From assembly GCA_035048485.1 (NCBI GenBank), contig CM068588.1, positions 2,418,001-2,482,000 on the forward strand: DNA of 64,000 bases, given 5' to 3'. The DNA comes from Pteria penguin. Its lineage: Eukaryota > Mollusca > Bivalvia > Pterioida > Pteriidae. Positions 1 through 13,400 of the stretch are shown here, piece by piece; positions within the stretch are counted from its first letter, which is position 1; the number at the start of each line of letters is the position of its first letter. The notes beneath the pieces are model-generated. The model worked only from the letters and a program-made list of their open reading frames with translations, was not told where the DNA came from and made no database searches. Made by a program: the position numbers and the translations under genes.

Positions 1-971
1 ACTGTATACAAACATACATGTATACAGCTAATCGGGGAAGAATTATGCTGAGACATGTAATATGTAAATCACTATGATTTGTGGAATATTCCATTGCCTC
101 TCAAAAGAGATGGTGTACAGTGTTCAGTACAGAAGACATTGAAGCCCAATGTTCCGTTACCCATGTCTTTCATTGTGCACGTTTATGTTGATTTGTGTGC
201 CTCATGTGAGAACTTTACATTGGTTTATGTCTCTAATGTGGGATCATATGTCAGTTTAGTGCCCCATATGAGCACATTTTTTAATGTAATGTGAAATAAT
301 ATTTTAAATGATGTATATGGTGTACTTTGGTTGTTGAATTAAAGTCATTTTACCATGTATATTTTATTTGTGGGTTATAGATTTTTTATCCGTGTCGACA
401 GCACTTTATTCATTTGCTCAGTTACTCAGAACTCTTAGAATGTGTACCATAGTGAGCTCAAACGTGTCATTTATCATTTGATGCACCAAAGAAAATGAAG
501 TATCGGTAATAGGAAGTGTAGAGCTTATTTTCAGTTTGCAGAGCTGTTTAATACTGGTTCCAGTGAAAATAACTGCCATAAGCACATCTTGAAATGACTC
601 TCAAGATTATTTTGAAACTTTATGATTCAGATTTTGTTGGGTTTACAAAATGTACTTGAATGAGTAAAAATTTGAAATCAGACGTGGTGTTATTTCCTTC
701 ATGTTAGTGAGAAGGAACTGTTATCTGTGTAAAGTGTGTGTTGATACCTAAATGACATCGCTGATGTAGGTGGCGCTTTATTAGATTAAGGATTCATGCA
801 TTTGGTAGAAAGCTGACCATGGAATATGTTTTTGTTCAATAATAATGATGATACACATCCCACAATTATCATTTTAGACATTTACTAATAATACAGTGTA
901 ACTAGAGCCTAACATTCTTATGTATCTATTTTGATATTTACTGTTGATTTCATACAAAGAAGCTTGTTTTG

Positions 972-1009
<38 letters not shown>

Positions 1010-2020
1010 ACAAAAGATGGATGCATCATAGTTTGTTAATTTATTTGCTTATACTGCTGTCTACAAATTTTATATGATTTTAAAATCTGAAGACTAGTTT
1101 TAACTAGTCAGTAACAAATATTTAGCATGCATATTCAGTTCAGTGATATCGTCAGTCTGGCATTCTTACTCCGTTAACTTTGTTGTATTTTGATATCTGC
1201 TTTAAGTCACTTCCCATCTTTAGGCATACTGCTTTGCCATGACTTCAGTATATTTTCATCATAAAAAAGCAATGTTTTGAAGTGTTATCATTAATTTTAA
1301 GTATATCTGTATCTAATTTAGAGATTTTTTTCTGTTAGTGTGAAAACAAATAACGCATTGTTATGTATATGTATTACTCATGGTGATATTTATAATAAAA
1401 ATGTTGAAGTGTTTTTTTCGTTATATAGATTTCAGATAATTGTTTTACATTAGGCTGTTATTACCTAAGGTATGACATTACTATTTTTTCTAAATCAGTT
1501 CTTAATAATTTTAATTCTTTGTTAAAAAGGAACCTTTTGAACTTGTCACCGAGATTGCCCAATTATAGGCAATGTTACATGTCGCCATGACGACGGCCGT
1601 GTTTTCACCTCTACTGACATGTAGAAAAAATCCCTCAGATAATGCAGTTAAATAGGCCTGATACGGTGGTTGCCTTGAAAATTAAATTATTATACTATAG
1701 AGAGTACGCATCTGCCGAATACATTCCTCAGAAATTTCGACCAAAGCATTGGACTCACCAGAAGCGAATTTGGATTTTTCTTTGCCAATATGTCTGGACA
1801 CGAGTTTTTTACGGTCTTGCTCGAAAGACAGGATTCGGATATGTTGCCATTTGGACTCCAACTCGGAACCTCTCGGCCTTGAGTCATACATGCTGCAGAC
1901 TGGGTTGCCTCTGCTTTATATTTTATTGATTTTATAGGTGATATGCGTGGCCAGACGTATGAACATAGGGAATGTAATCACCAGTCCATGTCGCATGGTT
2001 AGATATTCACGATAAGTGTG
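1..2020. other. AT-rich sequence with no supported gene
   Basis: No conserved protein is recognisable here. Short open frames at 79-294 (+) and 1642-1929 (+) have no family resemblance and no splice context. A (TA)n run lies at about 973-1006. AATAAA near 1394 and the AT-rich composition would fit the 3' UTR of a gene that begins outside the window, but that is only a guess. Confidence 0.3.
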
Positions 2021-2034
2021 CTCCTATTTAGGGA

Positions 2035-2315
2035 TGTAAAACTCCATCATTGCTTCGGTTCTGTGCATAACTTGACCCAAAGTTTGAGACTAGGAGGCAG
2101 GTCGATACCGCAATCTTCTTCGTATCGGGGTATAGATTGGCTCAAAGTTTGAAACTAGGTGGCAGGTCGGTGCTGCCATCCAAGTCGGATCGGTCCGTAG
2201 CTCGACTCAGTGTTTGAAACTAGGTGGCAGACCGATGCCACCATCCATGTCAGATATGTCCATAGCTTGACTCAGAGTTTGAGACCATGAAGCAGGTGGG
2301 TGCTGTAATCAAATT
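2035..2315. repeat. Short minisatellite, about 4 copies of ~62 bp
   Basis: Four diverged copies share the core CAAAGTTTGAAACTAGGTGG followed by CAGGTCGGTGCTGCCATCC-like sequence. The copies differ at many positions, so the array looks old. It lies beyond the 3' end of the minus-strand M13 gene. Confidence 0.6.
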
Positions 2316-2984
2316 AGTGAATAATCCGGGCGTGGCGCTCTACATGATACAAGCTAAATTACTACACGGTACAAGCTAAATTACTGCCAGTAAACTAGAT
2401 TTTAAGAACATTGAGTTCGAATTTTAAATTGCATGCACTTGTACACACTCCATGCATCTAACAGTAAGAGATTATACCGAGACCGGCCAGATTTTGAGAC
2501 CCAAGTTTATCAAAGATAAACGTGCATAACCTTAAATAACGTACATCAGTTATCCCATACATGTACTAATTGAATGGCTAATATCATATTAACTGACCGT
2601 CTGAAGTGCGCATCGCATCTGCATTGCAGTCTAATATTTGTGATGTCTTTTTATGTGCTTATTCTTGTTTGCTCTGCATGTCGGAGGCAATTTTTGTAAT
2701 ACAGCTGACTTCGACTTGTCTTATGCAATGGCTGGGCCATCAAGTGTTTGTTTTGTTCATCCTTCCGTCATAAAAGTATTTTCTGGACGATAAATCAATA
2801 AATAAGACCGCAATTATTGGTTTCTGGGTAATAAATCAAGTAGTCTGCGTCCTACACAAAATTTGGATGTATTGATTATTATTAATAGGGAAAGGCACCG
2901 ATCAATTTTGGGGTCAGAAGTCAAAATCCCATTGTCAAAAATAGACTGAAATTATTGGATTACTTGGTCGATTGGTTGGTTGCT

Positions 2985-3130
2985 TTATTAAATAATTTTT
3001 CACTTATATCGCGACATGGAAGCAGGAGGTAACCAACGTATAAAACATAGTGGCGCAATCCGGAAATTGAACCTGGATCATCAGTGCCGCAAGCCAAGCG
3101 CTTAACCTGATACCAGAACCTGCCTTCTTA
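2985..3130 (-). mobile_element. tRNA-derived SINE, family 2
   Basis: Read on the minus strand it begins AAGGCAGGTT and has tRNA-like promoter boxes: an A-box-like stretch around GGTTAAGCGCTTGG and a B-box-like CAGGTTCAATTTCC. Related copies lie at 62170-62290 and 62465-62545 on the same strand. It is an element rather than a working tRNA gene, because no full cloverleaf can be drawn and the sequence continues into a shared non-tRNA body. Confidence 0.55.
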
Positions 3131-3299
3131 TTGGTCTCCAGGTGATAAATCAAGTACATTGTACCATGCAATATTTAGGTGCATGCAATCTTATCCAAAG
3201 CGGAAATTGCCTGTTGATTTAGGGGCACTGCTGGTAGTAAGTTGTAGGAGTTAATGCCCATGAATATAATTTTATGATAATTAAAACATATTTAGACCA

Positions 3300-4160
3300 A
3301 GGATCTTGAAGGAGTAAGCATCTCTTGTAGAGCTAACATACCCCACAATGCGAGACCAATTACCTGAAAGGAGTGAGTGTATCCTGTACAGCTAGCCACA
3401 CCTGTCATGTGAGACTTGGTAACTAGGTACCTTAGAGAAGTAAGCATCTTCGGTTTAGCTTTTTACACCCACCATGTGAAACCTGGTACCTGAGAGGAGT
3501 GAGTGTCTCCTATTTAGCTAGACACAACCACCGTGTGAGACCAGGTAACTGAGGGGATTAATCATCATGTCTAACCACATTCACCATATAAAATAAGGTG
3601 CCTGGAAGGAGTAAGCATCTCCTGTTTAGCTAGTCACATCTTCCATGTAAGACCAGGTACATGGAGGAGTGAGCATCTTCTGTATGGCTAGCCATATCTG
3701 CCATGCAAGACCAGGTACATGGAGGAGTAAGCATCTCCTGTTTAACTAGCCACGTCTGCCATGTAAGACCAGGTACATGGAGGAGTAAGCATCTTCTGTA
3801 TGGCTAGCCACATTTGCCATGTAAGACCAGGTACATGGAGGAGTAAGCAGCTTCTGTTTAGCTAGCCACATCTGCCATGTAAGACCAGGTACATGGAGGA
3901 GTAAGCATCTTCTGTATGGCTAGCCACATCTGCCATGTAAGACCAGGTACATGGAGGAGTAAGCATCTTCTGTATGGCTAGCCACATCTGCCATGTAAAA
4001 CCAGGTACATGGAGGAGTAAGCATCTCCTGTTTAGCTAGCCACATCAGCCATGTGATACCAGGTCCTTGGAGGAGTAAGCGTATTCTGTATGGCTGGCCA
4101 CACCCATCATGTGAGACCAGGTACATGGGAGGAGTAAGAATCTTCTGTTTTGCTACTCAC
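3300..4160. repeat. ~59-bp minisatellite built from a retroelement-tail motif
   Basis: About 14 units follow the pattern GAGACCAGGTACATGGAGG, then AGTAAGCATCTCCTGTTTAG, then CTAGCCACATCTGCCATGT. The same ~58-bp motif occurs singly inside the 3' tails of Penelope-like elements elsewhere in the window (about 45487-45545, 55765-55822, 59540-59600, 63310-63370, 63860-63925). The array therefore appears to be an amplified piece of that tail. Copies toward 3300 are more diverged; those at 3600-4100 are nearly uniform, which suggests recent homogenisation there. Confidence 0.75.
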
Positions 4161-4355
4161 ATCCACCATGGTTGCCCAGAAAATACGACATAAACTAGTT
4201 CAGCCCTGTATACACGAAGTGGATATTTTACGGCTACACAACCTCAGGACAAGGGATTCTATAACACTTCATTGAACAGAATAAAACACACAAAAGTTTA
4301 TCGTATGTACTTTGTATGACGTGGAATATTAATGACAAATGAAGCAAAATTTACA

Positions 4356-4455
4356 CTACATGATGCTGCACTTCAGTTTAGGATTCATATTGCTGGATTC
4401 TGGACATTGAAAAAGATCGGCAAATTTCGGATCATTCCGTAAGATGTTGTTTACT
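4356..4455 (-). CDS. M13-like gene exon 13 (last coding exon)
   Basis: It encodes [18 protein letters not shown], then [15 protein letters not shown] and a TAG stop at 4356-4358. This matches the M13 C-terminus 'RV.G...N...F...F.C..GS.MNP..KC..W', except that the invariant final Trp is Met. The acceptor is TTTTTTACAG|AGTAAA, with incoming phase 2. Confidence 0.85.
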
Positions 4456-7400
4456 CTGTAAAAAAGAGAGAACTATTTATTTTCTATCATCCTTATCATT
4501 ATCATGACAATCATGATTTTGTATTTATTATCATCACAATCATAATTTTGTATTTATTATCATCACAATCATGATTTTGTATTTTCATCAATTTATACAT
4601 TCTATAATACACGTATCAGTTCCTGTCTGACTGCTTTCCAATACTTAATGGATGTAAAATACACAGCGTACTTATTATTAAATCCCTTGGGAATCTAAGC
4701 AACCCGGACCGAGATTTAAAAAATATGCTACAAAATACTACATGATGAACGTCTTGAAGACCTGTAATGGATTTCAAATAAGGATTATAATTTGCAATCG
4801 CCCATTAAATGCAGAAAAGCTGACCGAAAAATCAAAATTTGTGGAATATGAATATATCTACGTGAATGACATGTTAGGCATACATATACCGAAGCCTTCC
4901 TTACTGAAAAGATATTTTAGGCATCAGTATTTCACTTAAAATAAAAGTTACGTCTGCTTCGTCACAGTGACACTCTCAACGACATACAAAGATGGACGTT
5001 CACCGACCCCCAGACACAAGAGAAAGGAGTGAGTGTCTGCTGTTGGACAACGACGCCAGCCATACATGCCAACATATATTACACGACTTAGAAATAGTGA
5101 AATACTACATCTACGAGATAAAATTTAAGACCAATTAAAACAATGCCAGTAATACCAGTAAAATAAGTACACAGAAACATATTCACAATATGATTGATTG
5201 ATTTATTATTCTACGTCACTCCACCATGATTTCACGTATATATCATGGTGACGCCACCTGCCTGGGGCATTGCATAGAAATTTAGACTTTTGCACTGGAC
5301 CCTCCCTAGGCAGTGAGGAATCTTATTCGTGCCACGCCTACCGTGACACAGGACCTGGGCTTTTACTGTCTTATCCGAAAGACAGAACACCGGTACGTGT
5401 GTCCACGGTGGAAATCGAAGCCAGTATTTTTAGGTCACGAGCCGAGCACCTCGTCCACTGAGTCACGTCGGCTTTACCACAGTATGAACAATTACCTGTA
5501 ATGATTGACTATCACTGTCGGCTTTACCACAGTATGAACAATTACCTGTAATGATTGACTATCACTGCCGGCTTTACCACAGTATGATCAATTACCTGTA
5601 ATGACTGACTATGACTGCCGGCTTTACCACATTATGAACAATTACCTGTAATGACTGACTGTCACTGCCGGCTTTACCACAGTATGAACAATTACCTGTA
5701 ATTAATGACTATCACTGCCGGCTTTACCACAGTATGAAGAATTACCTGTAATTAATGACTATCACTGCCGGCTTTACCACAGTATGAAGAATTACCTGTA
5801 ATGATTGACTATCACTGCCGGCTTTACCACAGTATGAACAATTACCTGTAATGACTGACTATCACTGTCGGCTTTACCACAGTATGAACAATTACCTGTA
5901 ATGACTGACTATTACTGCGGCTTTACCACAGTATGAAGAATTACCTGTAATGACTGACTATCACTGCCGGCTTTACCACAGTATGAACAATTACCTGTAA
6001 TGACTGACTATCACTGCCGGCTTTACCACAGTATGAACAATTACCTGTAATGATTGACTATCACTGCCGGCTTTACCACAGTATGAACAATTAACTGTAA
6101 TGATTGACTATCACTGCCGGCTTTACCACAGTATGAACAATTACCTGTAATGACTGACTATCACTGTCGGCTTTACCACAGTATGAAGAATTACCTGTAA
6201 TGACTGACTATTACTGCGGCTTTACCACAGTATGAAGAATTACCTGTAATGACTGACTATCACTGCCGGCTTTACCACAGTATGAACAATTACCTGTAAT
6301 GACTGACTATCACTGCCGGCTTTACCACAGTATGAACAATTACCTGTAATGATTGACTATCACTGCGGGCTTTACCACAGTATGAAGAATTACCTGTAAT
6401 GACTGACTATCACTGCCGGCTTTACCACAGTATGAAGAATTACCTGTAATGACTGACTATCACTGCCGGCTTTACCACAGTATGAAGAATTACCTGTAAT
6501 GATTGACTATCACTGCCGGCTTTACCACAGTATGAAGAATTACCTGTAATGACTGACTATCACTGCCGGCTTTACCACAGTATGAAGAATTACCTGTAAT
6601 GACTGACTATCACTGCCGGCTTTACCACAGTATGAAGAATTACCTGTAATGACTGACTATCACTGCCGGCTTTACCACAGTATGAACAATTACCTGTAAT
6701 GATTGACTATCACTGCGGGCTTTACCACAGTATGAAGAATTACCTGTAATGACTGACTATCACTGCCGGCTTTACCACAGTATGAAGAATTACCTGTAAT
6801 GACTGACTATCACTGCCGACTTTACCACAGTATGAACAATTACCTGTAATGACTGACTATCACTGCCGGCTTTACCACAGTATGAAGAATTACCTGTAAT
6901 GATTGACTATCACTGCCGAGGGATCGGATACCTCACACATCCCCTGAAAAAAAACGCCAGGAAAATCAGATAATAAAAATATTAGTATGGGACATGTATA
7001 TCTGAGTTACACTGGTAATAATATAACATTTTTTTCATCAACACTGCCCATGTAAAATCTATTATAATGTGAATATGATTTTAAGGTCATTATTCTCTAC
7101 CCGAATAGATGGCTAATTAACAATAGCAATAAAAGCATAAATAGATAGATAAGTAGATACATGTTAATAGATAAAAAATAAAAAATTCAAAACTTTTTGA
7201 ACCTTAGCACCTTGTGTTGGAAGGTTTAAATCGTTCTGAAATGTTTACAGTACATCGTTACCTGAGCAAATGTGACGTAGAAAAGCTGTTCTGGGGTCAA
7301 TGAAACAAAAGGTAGATTATAATTGGTGATATGACCAGCCTGCAGGAGTCTCTCATATTCCTATATAAATGAAGAATGCCATACATATAAATATTGTATT

Positions 7401-10400
7401 TCAGTCTCCTTTGTAATAAGACCATGACGGACGATGATGATTAACAGGGAACGCTCAGTCCTAATATGAGAATGAAAGTTGTCCGGCATCGGTAAAAATA
7501 CAATCATACGTACTTTTAAAAACACTCTGGACAAATTTTGATCTTACTACTATATTTTGTGATTGGGATCTCATTATATGATACAGTAAAACCTGTTTTA
7601 GCGGCCACCTCTATTAAGAGGTCACCTGTCTATAAAGGTCACATTTTAAATTCCCAAAATCTGTTTTCCTAAATAAAATACCTCTGTATAAAGGCCACTT
7701 GTCTATAAAGGCCACTTTTGACTCTTCCCTCAGCTGATCTTAATAGACAGGTTTGACTGTAGTTATTTACAAGTTTCTGTGATAAAATAGTTAAATTTCT
7801 AGTTTCGAAAAAAATATGTAGAAATATAATATACCTATTTTTGAATAAAAGATCTTTACAATATTGATTTGCTTAATCATTTATAGGATTATCATATAAA
7901 CTATTGCAGAATTTAGCACGATTCAATGGTCAAGTTGTGTGGATCGGGATCGGAAAATCCTAGATTCAAATCCCGCAGGAGTCAGTCCTAAGCACACTAC
8001 CTACTTAGTCACAAGTAGTTTGTTTATACAATGTATGTTGTTTGAATCATCCCCACGCTCGCATCTCGGTAGCAGAATCAAACATGTGGATGATTCAGAC
8101 TACATATAAACAAACCGGCAAATTTGACACAGGTTGGGAAAAAATGTGCGTGGAACGTTTAGACGACAGATCTGGGGTAAGTTATTATTGCCGAACGTTA
8201 GCTTCATGTTTAAATATGTAAGAAATTTGCTCCATTTGATGCCGAAATGCGTAGAATAGTGCCGGCCGTTCCGTTTATCAAGATTGCAAGTTTACGAAAC
8301 GTAAGGAATTGTGGCCCTATCATTCATATAGGGCCACTATTTGCGGCTAACTACTTACTGAGCTATGCGGGCTCTATGCATAATTGAGAATTAAAGTAAC
8401 TGCCTTTACTACTAGATTTAGTACCTGAATGACGAGGAGAAATGCGGCATGACCTGCCTCGATCTGTCCAGTTCTGTAAAGACCAGATGTCTGCAATGCC
8501 AAAATTAAGGAATAATTAGATATGCTGATATATGAAATAACCCCGGACAAAATAATCAAACACATAACGAAATGAAGAGAGCCGCGAGAGAACAGTGTGG
8601 CGCCGTATGCGCTTCGCACAGTTTTTTTCGCACATATACTTCGCAAGTATTACATTACTTTACATAGTTCAAGTTGATTTTTTTTAAAACAAAACGGCCA
8701 CTCCTTTTTCAATGAGGGTAAATATAAAATAAAACAGTTTTGAAATGAACACACGGTTACCATGGTTATACTTGACTGGATAATTTACAAAGGTAAGATT
8801 GTTTCAAACCATATGACTTCCGATCATATTATGTTCACGAAGGCTAAAACCCGTCAGTAAGTAAGAATTTCAATGTTACCAATGAAATGTGATATCTTAC
8901 CGTATTGGACTCGAACAGTTGATTGAGAAAGCAGGTATGTGATTGGTCAAACCCGATCTTAGACTCCGAACTCCAAAATGCGGGCAATGTGTCGTTATTT
9001 AAAGATCCTGAAAATGAATACTGATGTAGATATTATGTGAAAACTTCCTAAGCTGCCTTGTATTTGAATAATGATTAGTATCATTTCTTTTAATTAAAAA
9101 GATTAATGCAACGTACAATAGATTTTATAGATCTGTTGAACCTATCTTATAACTGTCTAAACTATCATAAAATTACTTCACTTAATACGTACATACGGTA
9201 TATCTGATGTCTAGGTATATTGCATTTGATGGTAGGATGGTAGGATGGTAGGATGGTTGATCGATATTAAACATTCTAGAGAAGAACCCTTACCATAAGG
9301 TATGTTAATTATCTGAGAGGCATTTATCATCAGCTATGTTAATTATCTGAGAGGCATTTATCATCAGCTATGTTAATTATCTGAGAGGCATTTATCATTA
9401 GCTATGTTAATTATCTGAGAGGCATTTATCATCAGCTATGTTAATTATCTGAGAGGCATTTATCATCAGCTATGTTAATTATCTGAGAGGCCTTACCATA
9501 AGGTATGTTAATTATCTGAGAGGCATTTATCATCAGCTATGTTAATTATCTGAGAGGCCTTACCATAAGGTATGTTAATTATCTGAGAGGCATTTACCAT
9601 AAGCTCTGTTAATTATCTGAGAGGCATTTCCCATCATCTACGTTAATTTACCATAAGCTATGTTAATTATCTGAGAGGCCCTTACCATAAGCAATGTTAA
9701 TTATCTGAGAGGCCTTACCATAAGCTATGTTAATGAACTGAGAGGCCCTTACCATAAGCTATGTTAATTATCTGAGAGGCATTTACCATAAGCTCTGTTA
9801 ATTATCTGAGAGGCATTTTCCATCAGCTATGTTAATTATCTGAGAGGCCTTACCATAAGGTATGTTAATTATCTGAGAGGCCCTTACCATAAGGTATGTT
9901 AATTATCTGAGAGGCCTTACCATAAGCTATGTTAATTTTCTGAGAGGCCTTACCATAAGCAATGTTAATTATCTGAGAGGCCTTACCATAAGCTATGTTA
10001 ATGAACTGAGAGGCCCTTACCATAAGCTATGTTAATTATCTGAGAGGCATTTACCATAAGCTCTGTTAATTATCTGAGAGGCATTTTCCATCAGCTATGT
10101 TAATTATCTGAGAGGCCTTACCATAAGCTATGTTAATTATCTGAGAGGCCCTTACCATAAGCTATGTTAATTATCTGAGAGGCATTTACCATAAGCTCTG
10201 TTAATTATGTGATAGGCATTTTCCATCAGCTATGTTAATTATCTGAGAGGCCTTACCATAAGGTATGTTAATTATCTGAGAGGCCTTACCATAAGCAATG
10301 TTAATTATCTGAGAGGCCTTACCATAAGCTATGTTAATTATCTGAGAGGCCCTTACCATAAGCAATGTTAATTATCTGAGAGGCCTTACCATAAGCTATG

Positions 10401-13400
10401 TTAATGAACTGAGAGGCCCTTACCATAAGGTATGTTAATTATCTGAGAGGCATTTACCATAAGCTCTGTTAATTATCTGAGAGGCATTTCCCATCAGCTA
10501 TGTTAATTATCTGAGAGGCCTTACCATAAGCTCTGTTAATTATCTGAGAGGCCCTTACCATAAGGTATGTTAATTATCTGAGAGGCCCTTACCAAAAGCT
10601 ATGTTAATTATCTGACAGCCCTTAACATCAGCTATGTTAATTATCTGACAGCCCTTACCATCAGCTATGTTAACTATCTGAGAGGCCTTACCATCAGCTA
10701 TGTTAACTATCTGAGAGGCCTTACCATCAGCTATGTTAACTATCTGAGAGGCCTTACCATCAGCTATGTTAATTATCTGAGAGGCCTTACCATAAGGTAT
10801 GTTAATTATCTGAGATGCCCTTACCATAAGCTATGTTAATTATTTAAGAGCCCTTACCATAATCTATGTTAATTATCTGAGAGGCCCTTACCATAAGCAA
10901 TGTTAATTATCTGAGAGGTATTACCATACGCTATGTTAATTATCTGAGAGGCCTTACCATAAGCTCTGTTAATTATCTGAGAGCCCTTACCATCAGCTAT
11001 GTTGATTATCTGAGAGGTATTACCATACGCTATGTTAATTATCTGAGAGGCATTACCATAAGCTATGTTAATTATCTGAGAGGCCTTTACCATAAGCAAT
11101 GTTAATTATCTGAGAGGCCTTACCATAAGCAATGTTAATTATCTGAGAGGCCCTTACCATAAGCTATGTTAATTATCTGAGAGGCCTTACCATAAGCTCT
11201 GTTAATTATCTGAGAGCCCTTACCATCAGCTATGTTGATTATCTGAGAGGCCCTTACCATAAGCTATGTTAATTATCTGAGAGGCCTTACCATAAGCTCT
11301 GTTAATTATCTGAGAGGCCTTACCATAAGCTCTGTTAATTATCTGAGAGGCCTTACCATAAGCTCTGTTAATTATCTGAGAGGCCTTACCATAAGCAATG
11401 TTAATGATCTGAGAGGCCCTTACCATAAGCTATGTTAATTATCTGAGAGGCCTTACCATAAGCTATGTTAATTATCTGAGAGGCTTTACCATAAGCAATT
11501 TTAATTATCTGAGAGGCCTTACCATAAGCTCTGTTAATTATCTGAGAGGCCTTACCATAAGCAATGTTAATTATCTGAGAGGCCCTTACAATAAGCTCTG
11601 TTAATTATCTGACAGCCCTTACCATCAGCTATGTTAATTATCTGAGATGCATTACCATAATCTATGTTAATTATCTGAGAAGCATTACCATAAGCTATGT
11701 TAATTATCTGACAGCCCTTACCATAAGCTCTGTTAATTATCTGAGAGGCCCTTACCATAAGCTATGTTAATTATCTGAGAAGCCAGTTTCCATCCCAGAT
11801 AGGAGTATACCATTGTCTGTGGTTCTGTTTCCTTCAATTCCGTCAGCAGGGCTAGAGGAATACCTGATATAACAGTAAATACATTAGAAACTTGACTTTA
11901 AAACAATTATAGACAGAGAAGTGATAGGTAGATAGACAATATAAATAGACCCGTATGAAGTGGGAAACTTGTGAGTGGTGCTTTCCTATGGTCAGACAAA
12001 TTTTGATTTTTCCTCACAGCGAATATCTGTGACGCAATAGGTTTGAGGATTTATGCAGATAACTAGGCAAAACGTTGGCGCAACTTCAAGATTAATAATT
12101 ATTAATACCTTTATACAGTGACAGCAGCAGGGGTTATTTACAGGATAACGTCTGTCATAATACAGGATCACGTTTGCTATAATACAGGTTAACGTCTGCT
12201 ATAATACAGGATATCGTCTGCCATCATACAGGATAACGTCTGCCATGTTACAGGCTAACGTCTGCTATAATACAGGATAACGTCTGCCATGTTACAGGTT
12301 AACGTCTGCTATGATACAGGCTAACGTCTGCCATCATACAGGGTAACGTCTGCCATGTTACAGGCTAACGTCTGCTATAATACAGGATAACATATGCTAT
12401 AATACATGATAACGTCTGCTATTATACAGGTTAACATCTGCTATGATACAGGCTAACGTCTGCCATCATACAGGGTAACGTCTGCCATGTTACAGACTAA
12501 CGTCTGCTATAATACAGGATAACGTCTGCTATGATACAGGCTAACGTCTGCCATCATACAGGCTAACGTCTGGTATAATACAGGCTAACGTCTGCTAATT
12601 ATACAGGCTAATGTCTGCTATGATACGGGCTAATGTCTGCTATGATACAGGTTAACGTCTGCTATAATACAGAATAACGTCTGCCATCATACAGGATAAC
12701 GTCTGCTATAATACAGGTTAACGTCTGCTATAATACAGGATAACGTCTGCCATCATACAGGCTAACGTCTGCCATCATACAGGCTAACGTCTGGTATAAT
12801 ACAGGATAACGTCTTCTATGTTACAGGCTAACGTCTGCTATGCTACTGGCTACTGTCTGCTATGATACAGTTTAACGTCTGCTATAATACAGGATAACGT
12901 CTGCCATCATACAGGATAACGTCTGCTTTAATACAGGTTAACGTCTGCTATAATACAGGATAACGTCTGCTATGTTACAGGCTAACGTCTACTATAATAC
13001 AGGTTAACATCTGCTATAATACAAGATAACGTCTGCCATGATACAGGATGACGTCTGCCATGATACAGGATAACGTCTGCTACAATACAGGGTAACGTCT
13101 GCTATAATACAGGTTAACATCTGCTATAATACAGGTTAACGTCTGCTATAATACAGGATAACGTCTGCTATAATATAGGTTAACGTCTGTCATCATACAG
13201 GATAACGTCTGCCATCATACAGGCTAACGTCTGCTATAATACAGGCTAACGTCTGCCATGTTACAGGATAACGTCTGGTATAATACAGGTTAACGCCTGC
13301 TATAATACAGGATAACGTCTGCTATAATACAGGCTAACGTCTGCTATAATACAGCTTAACGTCTGCTATAATATAGGTTAACGTCTGCTATAATATAGGC

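Noticed and set aside
1642..1937. Overlapping open frames on both strands near 1.65-1.94 kb
   Set aside because: No family resemblance, similar openness on both strands and no splice context.
4980..5060. Candidate exon with SCVWGSV on the minus strand for the M13 'VWC' segment
   Set aside because: Its phases do not fit exons 11 and 13; the 6894-6943 exon fits both and has a better acceptor.
5470..6917. Regular direct repeats that might suggest a CRISPR array
   Set aside because: Units are contiguous with no unique spacers, the DNA is clearly eukaryotic, and the unit is an exon/intron junction.
10570..11758. Several minus-strand open frames of [11 protein letters not shown] repeats
   Set aside because: They are read-through of 33-nt minisatellite units; 34-nt units break the frame and no splice signals join them as coding sequence.
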